Source: Nocardia uniformis NBRC 13702 (lineage in GTDB: Bacteria > Actinomycetota > Actinomycetes > Mycobacteriales > Mycobacteriaceae). Taken from it: a stretch of 64,000 nt of DNA. Made by a program: the position numbers and the translations under genes. The stretch lies in contig NZ_BDCE01000039.1 in the NCBI RefSeq assembly GCF_001613345.1, positions 1-64,000 of the forward strand. The letters run 5' to 3'. The notes below the pieces were generated by a model that searched no databases, was not told the DNA's origin, and saw only the letters and a list, made by a program, of their open reading frames with translations. Positions within the stretch are counted from its first letter, which is position 1. Each line of letters opens with the position of its first letter. Positions 33,655-42,251 of this stretch are shown here, piece after piece.

Positions 33655-33722
33655 GACAGACGGGTGATTCGATAGATCGCGCCTGACCTGCCTCGTCGAG
33701 AGGCGACGGTAGGGTCGGGCGA

Positions 33723-35486
33723 ATGCGTACCACGACGAGAATGCTCGCCCTGTTCGCTGTTCCGGCACTCACGGTCACCGGGTGTGGGCTGTTCACCGAT
33801 GAGACCACCGAGAAGATGACCGATGTCGCGAACAGTTTCGCGGACGCGCTCAATGCCGACGACCCGGCCGCCGCGGGTGCGGTGACCACCGACCCGCCGC
33901 GCGCCGCCGACACCATCGGCACCCTGTATGAGGGGCTCGGCAAGGACGCGCACTTCGAGGTCACCGGAGTCGATAAGGACGCGGGCACATTCACCCTCGA
34001 CGCCACCTGGAAGTTCGGTAAAGACGGTCACAACGAGTGGAAATACACCACCACCGGCAAGGTCGACGACACCGGGGACGGCTGGAAGGTCGGCTGGGAC
34101 GCGGCGACCGTCGCACCGGGACTCGACGCCGGCCCGCTGACCTACAGCGCGGTGTATCCGGAGGCGTCGCGGGTGCTCGCCAGTGACGGCGAGCTGATGA
34201 CCCAGCAGGTGGTGACGGTGGTGAATGTGTCACCGGGCGCCGACCTGGCCGCGGTCGCGAATCTGATCGGCCCGATCTCCCCGGGCATCACCGCACCGTC
34301 ATTGCAGTCGGATCTAACTGCGGTGCAAGGCAAACCGATAACCGCGATCACGTTACGCGAAACCGATATCGCGCCGATCGAGACACAGTTGGCGGCGCTG
34401 GCCAATGTCACCCTGTCACCGCAGACACGACTGCTCACCGTGGAAAAGGAACTCGCGTCCCCGACATTGGCGGGGCTGGCGCAGCTGTGGCAGTCCGACG
34501 CCGACGCCGCGGCCGGATGGGCGGTGCGCGCACAGACCGCGCAGGGCACCCAACGTCTCGCGGGCCGAGATCCCGAGCCCACCACCGATATTCGCACCAC
34601 CCTGGATCTGGGCTGGCAGCGCGCCGCCGAATCCGCGCTCGCGCCGATCACCCAACCGGCCACCATTGTCGCGATCGCGCCCTCCACCGGCAATGTGGTG
34701 GCGATGGCCCAGAATTCGGCCGCCGACACCCAGGGGCCGATCGCGTTGACCGGCCTGTACCCGCCGGGGTCGACCTTCAAGACGGTGACCGTCTCCGCGG
34801 CGTTGCAGGCGGGCACGGTAACCCCCGACAGCATCGTCGCGTGCCCGGGCTCGGCGAATATCGAGGGCCGCGTCATCCCCAACGACAATAATTTCGAGCT
34901 CGGAAATGTGCCGCTGCACACCGCGTTCGCGCGTTCGTGCAACACCACCATGGGCCGGCTGGCCGTGGATCTGCCGCCGGAGGCGTTGACCGACGCGGCC
35001 GCGCAACTGGGACTGGGCATCGACTACGTGACCCCGGGCCTGACCACCGTCACCGGTTCGGTACCGGCCGCCGACACCCCGGCGCTGCGCGTCGAGGAGG
35101 GCATCGGCCAGGGCAAGGTCACCGCGTCCCCATTCGGTATGGCCATGGTCGCCGCGTCACTCGCCCACGGTTCGGCCCCGAATCCGACACTGGTCGCCGG
35201 ACAACCGGGCACCCCCGACCGCACTCCACCGGCACTGCCCGCCACCATCGCAGATCAGGTGAAAACCATGATGCGCGAAACGATTACAGACGGCACCGCC
35301 ACCCAAATCCGCGATATCCCCGGCCTGCTCGGCAAGACCGGCACCGCGGAGTTCATCGACGACACCCACGCCCACGGCTGGTTCGTCGGCATCAGCGGCG
35401 ATCTCGCGTTCGCGGTCTTCGTCCACGACGCCAACAGTTCCGGCCCGGCGGTCGAAGCGGCGGGGCGGATGCTGCGGGCACGGTAA
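33723..35486 (+). CDS. penicillin-binding lipoprotein (class B transpeptidase)
   Basis: A 587-residue protein with a lipoprotein signal (lipobox TVTGC, residues 18-22), an NTF2-like MecA N-terminal domain (about 30-135), a dimerisation region, and a C-terminal transpeptidase. Active-site motifs: S350 in PPGSTFK (SxxK), S405 in RSCNTT (SxN) and K538 in LGKTGTAE (KTG). It resembles mycobacterial PbpLipo (Rv2864c). It cross-links peptidoglycan outside the membrane; the MecA-like domain is found in low-affinity PBPs, so beta-lactam tolerance is possible. ATG start with no strong SD. It stands alone. Confidence 0.92.
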   Translation: MRTTTRMLALFAVPALTVTGCGLFTDETTEKMTDVANSFADALNADDPAAAGAVTTDPPRAADTIGTLYEGLGKDAHFEVTGVDKDAGTFTLDATWKFGKDGHNEWKYTTTGKVDDTGDGWKVGWDAATVAPGLDAGPLTYSAVYPEASRVLASDGELMTQQVVTVVNVSPGADLAAVANLIGPISPGITAPSLQSDLTAVQGKPITAITLRETDIAPIETQLAALANVTLSPQTRLLTVEKELASPTLAGLAQLWQSDADAAAGWAVRAQTAQGTQRLAGRDPEPTTDIRTTLDLGWQRAAESALAPITQPATIVAIAPSTGNVVAMAQNSAADTQGPIALTGLYPPGSTFKTVTVSAALQAGTVTPDSIVACPGSANIEGRVIPNDNNFELGNVPLHTAFARSCNTTMGRLAVDLPPEALTDAAAQLGLGIDYVTPGLTTVTGSVPAADTPALRVEEGIGQGKVTASPFGMAMVAASLAHGSAPNPTLVAGQPGTPDRTPPALPATIADQVKTMMRETITDGTATQIRDIPGLLGKTGTAEFIDDTHAHGWFVGISGDLAFAVFVHDANSSGPAVEAAGRMLRAR

Positions 35487-35732
35487 CAGGCCGGTTCGAG
35501 CGATCGACACAGTGCCGCATCAACACGCACCGCGATATCCGATGCCCCCGCAGAAAACCGTACCGTCGAGGAGTTCCGGATACGCCGACGATCGGCAGTC
35601 CCGTTCAGCCGCAGCGGAATCCGCGCGTCAGCACTGAACTTTCCGAACAACGACACCTGCGTAACTCCGCGAAGTCCGGCGGCGATGTGGGTACGTCGGG
35701 AGCACCCGACCAGACGGTTAGGGGTAAGGCAC

Positions 35733-36512
35733 GTGCGCATGGCAATTCAGCGAGCGATTGTCCTCGTTGCGGCGGCGGTTACCGTTGCCGCCTGTGGCGG
35801 CGGGGGCGATTCGGAACCAACAACCGCGGCGAATCCTCCCGGTTCCACGGTCGTCGGCACACCCGGTCCGACCACTACGCCACCGGGTGAGGGAATCCTG
35901 GCCGCGGCGCCACCGCCGACGGACAATCCGACGCCGCAGGGCAACGGCACCATCATCGTCACCACCGTCACAACGTCGGGCGACCGCGTACCCCGCGTGC
36001 CGGTCTATATCCGCCAGATGGCGCCCTGCGATCCCACCGTTCCGGGAATTCCGCAGCACGCCCAGGAGGCATCCCTCCGCGAAAGCACGACGGACTATGC
36101 CGGTGAAGCGGTCTTCACCGCGCCGGTCGGCTGCTACATCGTCGGTATGACCGCTCCCCCGGGTACCTACCCGGCAACCGGGGAATGGCCGAGTCTCTCC
36201 ATCGCGCGAGAAGGCCAGGTAGCCAACGCGGAATTGCGTTTCCACGACTCCGCGCCCGAGCCGTGCTCGGCCGAAACCATCGCACGCGACCTGGCCGAAC
36301 AGGGTGCAATCCCCACGGGGACACCATCGGTGCGTGAATGCGACGGGAATTGGGCGGTCGTCTCCTGGGATTCGCCCGGCGACACCCAGCGCATCGTGTA
36401 CAGCGTCCCGGACCACTGGAGCACGTATCTGGTCTTCCCGCACGACAAGTGCTGGGCGCAGGCCGAGAGCGAGGGGGTCCCAGCACGATTGAAGCCGTAC
36501 TTCTCCTGCTGA
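35733..36512 (+). CDS. secreted lipoprotein, unknown
   Basis: About 259 residues from GTG 35733 (or ATG 35739). The signal peptide ends in the lipobox TVAAC, then a Gly/Pro/Thr-rich linker of about 50 residues. Residues about 65-165 form a beta-rich domain resembling a carboxypeptidase-regulatory/transthyretin-like fold (GTIIVTTVTTSGDRVPRVPVYIR, then YAGEAVFTAPVGCYIVGMTAPPG). A second C-terminal domain with two or three Cys (from ETIARDLAEQGAIP to WSTYLVFPHDKCWAQ) follows and resembles the DUF2599-type end of the lipoprotein at 5.9 kb only in its size and Trp/Cys content. Function unknown. Confidence 0.72.
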   Translation: MRMAIQRAIVLVAAAVTVAACGGGGDSEPTTAANPPGSTVVGTPGPTTTPPGEGILAAAPPPTDNPTPQGNGTIIVTTVTTSGDRVPRVPVYIRQMAPCDPTVPGIPQHAQEASLRESTTDYAGEAVFTAPVGCYIVGMTAPPGTYPATGEWPSLSIAREGQVANAELRFHDSAPEPCSAETIARDLAEQGAIPTGTPSVRECDGNWAVVSWDSPGDTQRIVYSVPDHWSTYLVFPHDKCWAQAESEGVPARLKPYFSC

Positions 36513-36568
36513 GTGTGTCGACGACCAAGCCGCCCACTGTGTTTCGGCGGGCGGCCCGGTTGGCCCGG

Positions 36569-36930
36569 TCAGCCGACGTGCGGCAGCACCTCGGTGCCGA
36601 ACACCGTCGCCGTCATGATGAGGCTGCCGGGCAGGACCGCCAGCGGAGAATACTGCACGACACCGCCGAGACCCGCAACGAGCACGCGCAGAATGACACT
36701 GTGGATGGCGGCGGAAACGGCTGTGCGACCGCCGCTTCGGATGTTCACCACAGATCGGACGGTCGCGCCCGTGCTGGCGAGTCCGTCGAACAGGCCGCTG
36801 GCGATATTGCCTAGGCCCTGGCCGATCGGCTCCCGGTTGCTGCGGTGCCGGGTGCCGGTGATGTTGTCCATAACCACTGAGGTGAGCAGAGAATCGATGG
36901 AACCGAGCAGAGCGGTTCCGTATTTCCCGG
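36569..36930 (-). pseudogene. SulP-family anion permease remnant
   Basis: The frame contains ALLGSIDSLLTSVVMDNITG, RSNREPIGQGLGNIASGLFDGL and STGATVRSVVNIRSGGRTAVSA, diagnostic of the middle of SulP sulfate/bicarbonate permeases (normal length about 500). The first half, the end and the STAS domain are missing, and the last residues diverge before a stop. It is a decayed piece of about 115 codons and marks the left edge of the debris zone before the RiPP island. Confidence 0.75.
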
Positions 36931-36971
36931 CGCCAAACGTCAGCGGTGGTGGAGTCTGCGGGATGCTTCGG

Positions 36972-37060
36972 TCAGCCGTCGTCCGAGGACGGTGGCCAGT
37001 TCTCACCGGTCTCGGTATCGAGCACCTCGAGCGGCTCGACATCGGTGTTGTCAACGAGAT
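36972..37060 (-). pseudogene. C-terminal tail of an unidentified protein
   Basis: A minus-strand segment reads IRSNLVDNTDVEPLEVLD followed by TETGENWPPSSDDG and a stop. Its composition looks coding, but no start or domain remains; it overlaps the beginning of the neighbouring XRE remnant region. Very tentative. Confidence 0.3.
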
Positions 37061-37361
37061 TGCTGCGGATCAGCCGCGTGAAGCTCTCAAGCTTGCCGCC
37101 GCCAGCGACAGCACTGAAGGGGTTCCGCCTGTGTTACGCAGCCGCAGATTGATTAACGTCGCGCATGCTCAAGTCCATAGCCGAGACAACGCGGATGCGG
37201 TGATAACACTTCGTCGCGCGTGCTCGACGGCACCAGAATTCGTCGGTTGCATCCCTCTGGCCCGCACGCTGACCAATGAACTGCTGACCCGTCGAGACGC
37301 GCAACGACTCGATGGACTTGCCGAAGTGGCGGAACACCTCGCATATCCGTCTGACATATGA
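37058..37361 (+). pseudogene. XRE/TPR-type regulator, C-terminal remnant
   Basis: The plus strand reads about 100 residues including DQPREALKLAAASD, PPVLRSRRLINVAHAQVHS and CSTAPEFVGCIPLARTLTNELL, which is the C-terminal TPR-like end of actinobacterial helix-turn-helix regulators. The HTH half is gone and no start codon with an SD precedes it. It stops 10 bases before the GDSL hydrolase ATG, an arrangement usually kept by an intact regulator and its neighbour, so the pair may once have been an operon. Confidence 0.6.
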
Positions 37362-37371
37362 GGAATACAGC

Positions 37372-38055
37372 ATGATCGTTAACCCATCCGCGTTTACCGT
37401 CTTGTGTTTTGGCGATTCCAACACTTTCGGCCAACGTTCGGAAGGGAGTGGCCGGTGGCCCGCTGACGTTCGTTGGACTGGTCGGCTACAAGAGATTTTG
37501 GGTAACGGGTACTACGTTATCGAGGAGGGTCTCGGAGGTCGCACCGCTGATTTGGACGACCCAGAGCGAAATGATCGCAATGGCCGAACCTACTTCCAGC
37601 CCTGCCTCCGCAGCCATTCACCTCTGGACATAGTGGTCATCATGCTGGGGACAAATGATCTCAAAACTAGGTTTGACCGAGGGCCAGAGGACATCGCCAC
37701 CGCGCTGGACGGTTACATCGACAACATCGAGAGCACGGCATGGACCCGCACGGGCGAAGTGCCTACAACCCTGTTGGTCAGCCCCATCCATCTCGATGCC
37801 AGCAAGCCTGGATTTGCCGAGAACAGTTCGGAATACAGTGCTGACTCCGTAGGCAAATCACGCAAACTCGGCGCGGCAATACACAGTGTCGCCGACAAAA
37901 GTAATGCGCTGTTCGTAGACGCAGCCACCGTCGCGTGCCCAGGACATGACGGAATACACCTGAGCCGTGACTCACACGAACCGCTAGCCAGGCTGATCGC
38001 CAAAACAGTCAGTCTTCGGCCCCAGAAAAGCGGCGGACACTTAGGGAGTGATTAA
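37372..38055 (+). CDS. SGNH/GDSL-family hydrolase
   Basis: A 227-residue esterase/lipase-like protein. Block I is VLCFGDSNTFG (catalytic Ser in GDSN), the Gly of block II is in EEGLGGRTADL, block III is MLGTNDLK (Asn), and block V is HDGIHLSRDSHEPLA with Asp and His. No signal peptide is visible, so it is cytoplasmic. The family removes acyl or acetyl groups from sugars or lipids; SGNH arylesterases of this shape act on small esters. GC content is clearly below the flanking backbone, suggesting acquisition. I chose the ATG at 37372 because GAGGAA lies upstream. Confidence 0.8.
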   Translation: MIVNPSAFTVLCFGDSNTFGQRSEGSGRWPADVRWTGRLQEILGNGYYVIEEGLGGRTADLDDPERNDRNGRTYFQPCLRSHSPLDIVVIMLGTNDLKTRFDRGPEDIATALDGYIDNIESTAWTRTGEVPTTLLVSPIHLDASKPGFAENSSEYSADSVGKSRKLGAAIHSVADKSNALFVDAATVACPGHDGIHLSRDSHEPLARLIAKTVSLRPQKSGGHLGSD

Positions 38056-38099
38056 CCGATAAATCACCCAGCTGAGTAGTACAACCTCAGCGACCATGG

Positions 38100-38345
38100 T
38101 CAGTTTTGTTGGATGCGACGGTCGTAGTCGCGCCGAGTTCCCCCCTGGGCGAGCACGTCCAGGGCGGCAAGGATGTGTGGATTCACCGATCGGATGCGGA
38201 AGAAAACGAGCGTGAACAAGGCCGCGACAACCAAGTAGATCACCTGTGGGGCCGGTCCAACACTGCTGCCGATACCGATGAGCGCGAACACTGCGAAGGT
38301 GACCGCACCGATGGGATACACCCACGAGGTCTTCAGGTCCTGTTA
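38100..38345 (-). pseudogene. membrane permease tail (APC-like) remnant
   Basis: The frame reads WVYPIGAVTFAVFALIGIG, QVIYLVVAALFTLVFFRIRS and a hydrophilic tail ending in a stop. Two hydrophobic helices plus tail look like the end of an amino-acid/polyamine permease. A stop sits just upstream in frame and no start fits, so it is a fragment. Family assignment is weak. Confidence 0.4.
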
Positions 38346-38490
38346 GCGGCGAACCCGCTCTTCGACGATTAGTCGATGCCATAGGCGTACGTCGTCGTCG
38401 GTGCGCAAGTCCGGTAGCTCGCGTTCGGCGCATAGTGCACTTCACGCAGCCAATTCATCGACCTCACTCGCCCGGCCGGTCCGAAGGTCA

Positions 38491-38754
38491 CCACAGAGCA
38501 ACGAGGGCATGGAAGACCAACTCTCCGCGCAGGGCCTGGTGCTCAACTGTCTCGTGTTATGGAATACCGTCTACAGCGACCGCGCACTGGAACAGCTTCG
38601 CGCACAAGACTATCCGGTGCGAGAGGAGGACGCCGCCCGACTGTCGGCGTTCATCCCCGGCCACATCGGCATTGACGGGCACCATGCCTTTCACCTGCCT
38701 GATCTCGGCGGAACCCACCGCCCACTGCGCGACCCCGACACTGCGGACGACTGA
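38491..38754 (+). pseudogene. Tn3-family transposase, C-terminal remnant
   Basis: The translation contains EDQLSAQGLVLNCLVLWNT, then RALEQLRAQDYPVREEDAARLS and a final LPD-PLRD block, the conserved end of Tn3-family DDE transposases (full length about 950-1000). Only about 85 codons remain, with no inverted repeats recognised nearby. It lies 30 bases from the convergent TfuA gene and marks an old transposition event at the left border of the RiPP cluster. Confidence 0.75.
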
Positions 38755-38784
38755 CGGCCGCTGCCGCCGACAGGTGCACCGCGA

Positions 38785-40194
38785 TCACGGGGAGAGAACC
38801 GAACTCGACGAGGTTGGAAAAACCTTCCGTACTCGACGGAGTCGCCCGGGAATGAAGTGACGGCTGGCGTCTTTGGCGTGCTCGAACGAGAGAAATCCCC
38901 GTTGTCGAGCAGCGATATCGCGGTGCTGAGGTGTCGGCGTAGCGAGTGACCATTCGTTGTCGAGGCTGGTCACCAGGTGTTGGTCCGAGATGTGGTCGAC
39001 GGTCAGTCCGGCCGGTAGCAGTGATGTGCTGATTTGTTGAACGGCGCGTGCTTCAGCGGCGCCTCGATGAGCGAGGTCAAGCAGGACTGTTGCCAACGGG
39101 GAGGACAGGTCCATCTGGGAGGGCGTGAGCGGGGCGGAACGTATCACAAGGAGGCGGAGTTGAGTCTCCGTATCGAGGCTGCTTTGCTCATCTGGGGTTA
39201 ACCATTGACTGCGTTGTTGCGGGGTAAGGTCGCTCAAACAGATCCCGTGCCTGACGATTTCGGCATCGGCAGCTCCGAGAAGCTCATCGTCAGGTAGGTC
39301 AGTCGTCGTTGCCCCGGCTATGTGAGCCAGGACAACTTTGCGCCACAGTGGGAGGAACTCGCCATCGTAGAGCTGGCAGTAGTGCAACCCAGCGAGGACG
39401 GTGAGTGTCTCATCGGGCTGGGTTGTCAACGGACGGAAGCGATTTCGCCAGCCGTGAACGAAGCTGGTAGCCCATCGATCGTTGACGGGCACTGTCGTGG
39501 AATGAGATTCGCGAGTCAGTTCGTCCAGGGCGTGGAGTGCGTCGGCCTTCTTGGTGTTGGCTGATGCGGGATGCTCGGCAAGCCAGGTCGTTACGGCCGT
39601 GTACTGGCCGGCCAGCTCGCGACGCCCTTCTCTCTCCAGCAGCCGATAGACGTTCCTCCAAGTACGGCCGGGGTAGTCGAGGTCCTGTATCAGCTCGAGG
39701 ATCGCCGCTGCGGAACGATGGTCGATCACTCCTGCGAGGGCGGCGTCCTCGAGCGCGAAACGGAAGTTGACCAGTGGCTCGCTCAGTGCCCGGAACTCGT
39801 CGTCGCTTTCGAGGTGGACCACGGCTACCGCATCGTCGTTGTCGATGGCTCCGCCAGCGAACAACTCGAAAATGCGCCCGACACCGTGCATTCCGTGCGT
39901 GTGGAGTTCTGCAGCGCGTAGCGCCCCCATACTGCTGGACCCAACGACCTGGACACCCTGCGCGATCATGTCGAGGATTTCTTTGTGCCGGATCGGTGCG
40001 GTCTGATGGAACAGCCCGTCGATGATGAGGATGCGGTCGCCGGGTTCGAGTCCGATTCGGTAGAGGTCGCCGTGCTGGATGGGTGGGTGAACGATGGCTT
40101 CGGGGCAAACGGCGTGGACTTCGCTCGTTGAGATCGTCGGCCCGCAGGTGACGTGTAGACGCTGGAGCGCCACGTGGGTGAGGGGCTTGGTCAT
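38785..40194 (-). CDS. TfuA-like protein with extra C-terminal domain
   Basis: 469 residues from the ATG at 40194, which overlaps the YcaO stop as ATGA. The N-terminal about 200 residues match TfuA: ILIIDGLFHQTAPIRHKEIL, VQVVGSSSMGALRAAEL, GMHGVGRIFELFAGG and DNDDAVAVVH. TfuA proteins work with YcaO enzymes in thioamidation and related RiPP backbone modification, and are thought to release sulfide from a thiocarboxylated ThiS-like carrier. The C-terminal about 250 residues are not part of the usual TfuA (about 230 aa in total) and I do not recognise them. It is the last gene of the minus-strand RiPP operon. Confidence 0.88.
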   Translation of the reverse strand: MTKPLTHVALQRLHVTCGPTISTSEVHAVCPEAIVHPPIQHGDLYRIGLEPGDRILIIDGLFHQTAPIRHKEILDMIAQGVQVVGSSSMGALRAAELHTHGMHGVGRIFELFAGGAIDNDDAVAVVHLESDDEFRALSEPLVNFRFALEDAALAGVIDHRSAAAILELIQDLDYPGRTWRNVYRLLEREGRRELAGQYTAVTTWLAEHPASANTKKADALHALDELTRESHSTTVPVNDRWATSFVHGWRNRFRPLTTQPDETLTVLAGLHYCQLYDGEFLPLWRKVVLAHIAGATTTDLPDDELLGAADAEIVRHGICLSDLTPQQRSQWLTPDEQSSLDTETQLRLLVIRSAPLTPSQMDLSSPLATVLLDLAHRGAAEARAVQQISTSLLPAGLTVDHISDQHLVTSLDNEWSLATPTPQHRDIAARQRGFLSFEHAKDASRHFIPGRLRRVRKVFPTSSSSVLSP

Positions 40195-41387
40195 GCGGCA
40201 CCGGGCCGTGGAATCTGGTGGCGGGTGCGGAACTGCAAGTTCGGGCACAGGACCTTCACGACGGCGAAATCACTGCCGTCCGCCAGATCAACGATCAGGG
40301 GGGAATGGCCCGAGTTATCCGCTATCAGGGCAGCCAGCCAGGCGGCCTCGGTGTGGTCGTCGTTGAACCGATGAACGGGTCCGGAGTCGATCATCGTCTG
40401 CCAGGACAGCAATGTCGACTGATCATCGGGGTCTTCGGGTGGGTGCAATGGTGCCGCAGATCGTGTGTAGGACTTGGGGTTGATGTCGTCGCGGGTACCG
40501 ACGATGGTTGTGAGGCGGCTCTGGGCCGCCTCGGTGATCGCACGCGACAGCGCGACTCCGGGATCGGTGTGAGCACCGGAACCTGCGGCTATAACCGGGG
40601 CATCGGGCAGCCATAGATAGCAGGCGAAGCACCAGACTGGCCACTGAGTGGCTGCAATAACGAGTTCGAACCATGCACCCGCGGCGCGTAACTTACCAAT
40701 CAGGTCAACCACAGTGGGATCGGTCACCGTGGCGGGGTTGATTCGTGTGCGCTCTCGTTGTGGGATCAGGCTCAGCTGTGCAGTGCAATCACGCTCGATG
40801 ACCTCGAGCATTGCGTGGATGCATGCTTCGGCGCGCGTATTTCCTGAGGCGAGGCCGTTGCTGGTGCTCGGGAGCGCCAGCGGTGTCCAGCGTGGTGGTG
40901 GTCGCCAGTCCATGACGACCGCAGAACGCGGCACATAGGTCGATAGGTCACGCGAAAAGTCAGTGGCCGGAATCCAGTCCAATACCATTGAGTCGGTGCC
41001 GATTCCGCGCACCGTGGTGGCCAGATCCGACACCCGGTAGGGCAAGTGCAGCTCAGTGGCGGGCACCGCGGTGGCGGTAGCGTCAGGTACCGCGTGTTCG
41101 GCGTGCCACATCTCGATCGCTTCCATGGCCGCAGAGACCTTGGCCGCCAAGGGATCTGCTCCCTTTCCCTGCGCGACAGTCAACGTGCGCGCCATCGGCC
41201 GCACGGCCATGTAGACCGGGATCCCCACGATATCGAGGTCGGTGACGTTCGCGAGTCGACTGATGCCGTACTCGTGTATGTGAGGTGCGATGGCAGCCCA
41301 TGTGGCTTCGGGGTGGCGCACCCGGTGAGTGCCGCGAAAGTACGTCTTGTGCACGAATCCGCTTCCTTGCCGCGGTGGCGGGGCCAT
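40191..41387 (-). CDS. YcaO-domain RiPP backbone-modifying enzyme
   Basis: 398 residues from ATG 41387, with GGGGTG upstream; a GTG at 41396 would add three. ATP-binding YcaO motifs are clear: QGKGADPLAAKVSAAMEAIE, giving SxxxExxE, and NGLASGNTRAEACIHAMLEV followed by IERD. YcaO enzymes use ATP to activate a backbone amide, giving azolines from Cys/Ser/Thr, or thioamides or amidines with an outside nucleophile. The C-terminus IPRPGAA lacks the full PxPxP of many azoline-forming types. The coupled TfuA and the Cys-free precursor favour thioamidation, though Ser azoline formation remains possible. It starts 29 bases after the precursor stop. Confidence 0.9.
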   Translation of the reverse strand: MAPPPRQGSGFVHKTYFRGTHRVRHPEATWAAIAPHIHEYGISRLANVTDLDIVGIPVYMAVRPMARTLTVAQGKGADPLAAKVSAAMEAIEMWHAEHAVPDATATAVPATELHLPYRVSDLATTVRGIGTDSMVLDWIPATDFSRDLSTYVPRSAVVMDWRPPPRWTPLALPSTSNGLASGNTRAEACIHAMLEVIERDCTAQLSLIPQRERTRINPATVTDPTVVDLIGKLRAAGAWFELVIAATQWPVWCFACYLWLPDAPVIAAGSGAHTDPGVALSRAITEAAQSRLTTIVGTRDDINPKSYTRSAAPLHPPEDPDDQSTLLSWQTMIDSGPVHRFNDDHTEAAWLAALIADNSGHSPLIVDLADGSDFAVVKVLCPNLQFRTRHQIPRPGAA

Positions 41388-41416
41388 GTGGAGCACCCCG
41401 CCACCACTTACTGTGG

Positions 41417-41551
41417 TCAGCCCACAAAGTCCGGCACGGCCGAATCGTGCATGACGATGGCGGGCACGAGGCCTTCGTTGAACAGGTCCATCACGAAATC
41501 ATGGACGTCGGCGTCATCGGCTGGAGCCTTGGTGTCGATGTGCTTGGGCAT
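41417..41551 (-). CDS. candidate RiPP precursor peptide (44 aa)
   Basis: The ATG at 41551 is preceded by a strong Shine-Dalgarno, GGGAGGTG. It encodes 44 residues: an acidic, helix-prone leader (starts MPKHIDTKAPADDADVHDF, then VMDLFNEG) and a hydrophobic C-terminal part LVPAIVMHDSAVPDFVG (28-44). There is no Cys; Ser37 is the only Ser/Thr after Thr7. It lies between the oxygenase gene and YcaO in the same direction. The position, SD, length and leader/core character fit a precursor; that it is modified is inference. Possible cleavage site: after EG at 26-27. Confidence 0.8.
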   Translation of the reverse strand: MPKHIDTKAPADDADVHDFVMDLFNEGLVPAIVMHDSAVPDFVG

Positions 41552-41613
41552 GGGGTCACCTCCCTTCGCCTGTCGAGCGGATTACACGGCGAATGCCGTG
41601 CGGGTCTGTGGGG

Positions 41614-42228
41614 TCAATTGAGGTCGACGAAGCAGACGAACCCGAGGATGCCGAGTTGCCGATCGAACGGTGGCCGCCAATGGGGAATGTTGTACCCGTC
41701 GAATCCGCGCATCTTGCGGTGCAGGATGTCGAATCGCTGTCCCGACGCCGGGAAATATCCCTCGCGGCGGGCGTGCTCGATGACCGTCGCGTTGGACTCG
41801 CCGCGCAGCGACGGCATCCATCCCATGTAGTCGAGGTTCGAGGTAACGCCGAAGCTTACTGTCACAGCGCATTTCACGTCGTCGCGATGGACCGCCATGA
41901 AGTCGCCGTGAGTGTAGTACTTGTAGCCGAGTCGGGCCGGTACCAATCCTCGCAGACCGGTCGCCGCTGAGACGAGTCGATTGAATTCACGGGAGATCGC
42001 TATTTCTCGCAGGGCGGGCCCAGCCAGATGTGCCCGGCATCGTTGCGGCGACACCAGACTTCCGTCTCGTCGGTCGTCGAATTGTTCATTCTCGTTCAGT
42101 CGATCGAACGCATCCGGCTCCAGTGAGTGCGCCTCGGCTTCGATCGAATCCCAGGTCTGGGAATCGAGGAAATCGGGCAGCTCGATAAATCCGGAGTCGA
42201 TCCATGTCTGATGCACGGCATCGGACAA
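41614..42228 (-). CDS. 2OG-Fe(II)-type oxygenase (paralogue 1)
   Basis: A 204-residue protein with a double-stranded beta-helix pattern. The metal-binding HxD is H114-R-D116 in DFMAVHRDDVKCAVTV; the distal His is probably H170 (ILHRKM) or H183 (YNIPHWRPPF). It shares with the next gene the blocks YKYYTHGDF/YNFYRRGDF, NLDYMGW/NLGQMGW and FDGYNIPHW, so they are paralogues. Such enzymes hydroxylate or desaturate using 2-oxoglutarate and O2. TTG start at 42228 with GGGGGTGG upstream. It lies 62 bases from the precursor, so peptide tailoring is the likely job. Confidence 0.75.
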   Translation of the reverse strand: MSDAVHQTWIDSGFIELPDFLDSQTWDSIEAEAHSLEPDAFDRLNENEQFDDRRDGSLVSPQRCRAHLAGPALREIAISREFNRLVSAATGLRGLVPARLGYKYYTHGDFMAVHRDDVKCAVTVSFGVTSNLDYMGWMPSLRGESNATVIEHARREGYFPASGQRFDILHRKMRGFDGYNIPHWRPPFDRQLGILGFVCFVDLN

Positions 42229-42251
42229 AACGCCACCCCCATCGTCTCTCG

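Noticed and set aside
40191..41387. Idea that the YcaO protein is the lone ribosomal-protein (RimO accessory) type
   Set aside because: It is coupled to TfuA and sits beside a precursor-like peptide and tailoring genes, unlike stand-alone housekeeping YcaO.
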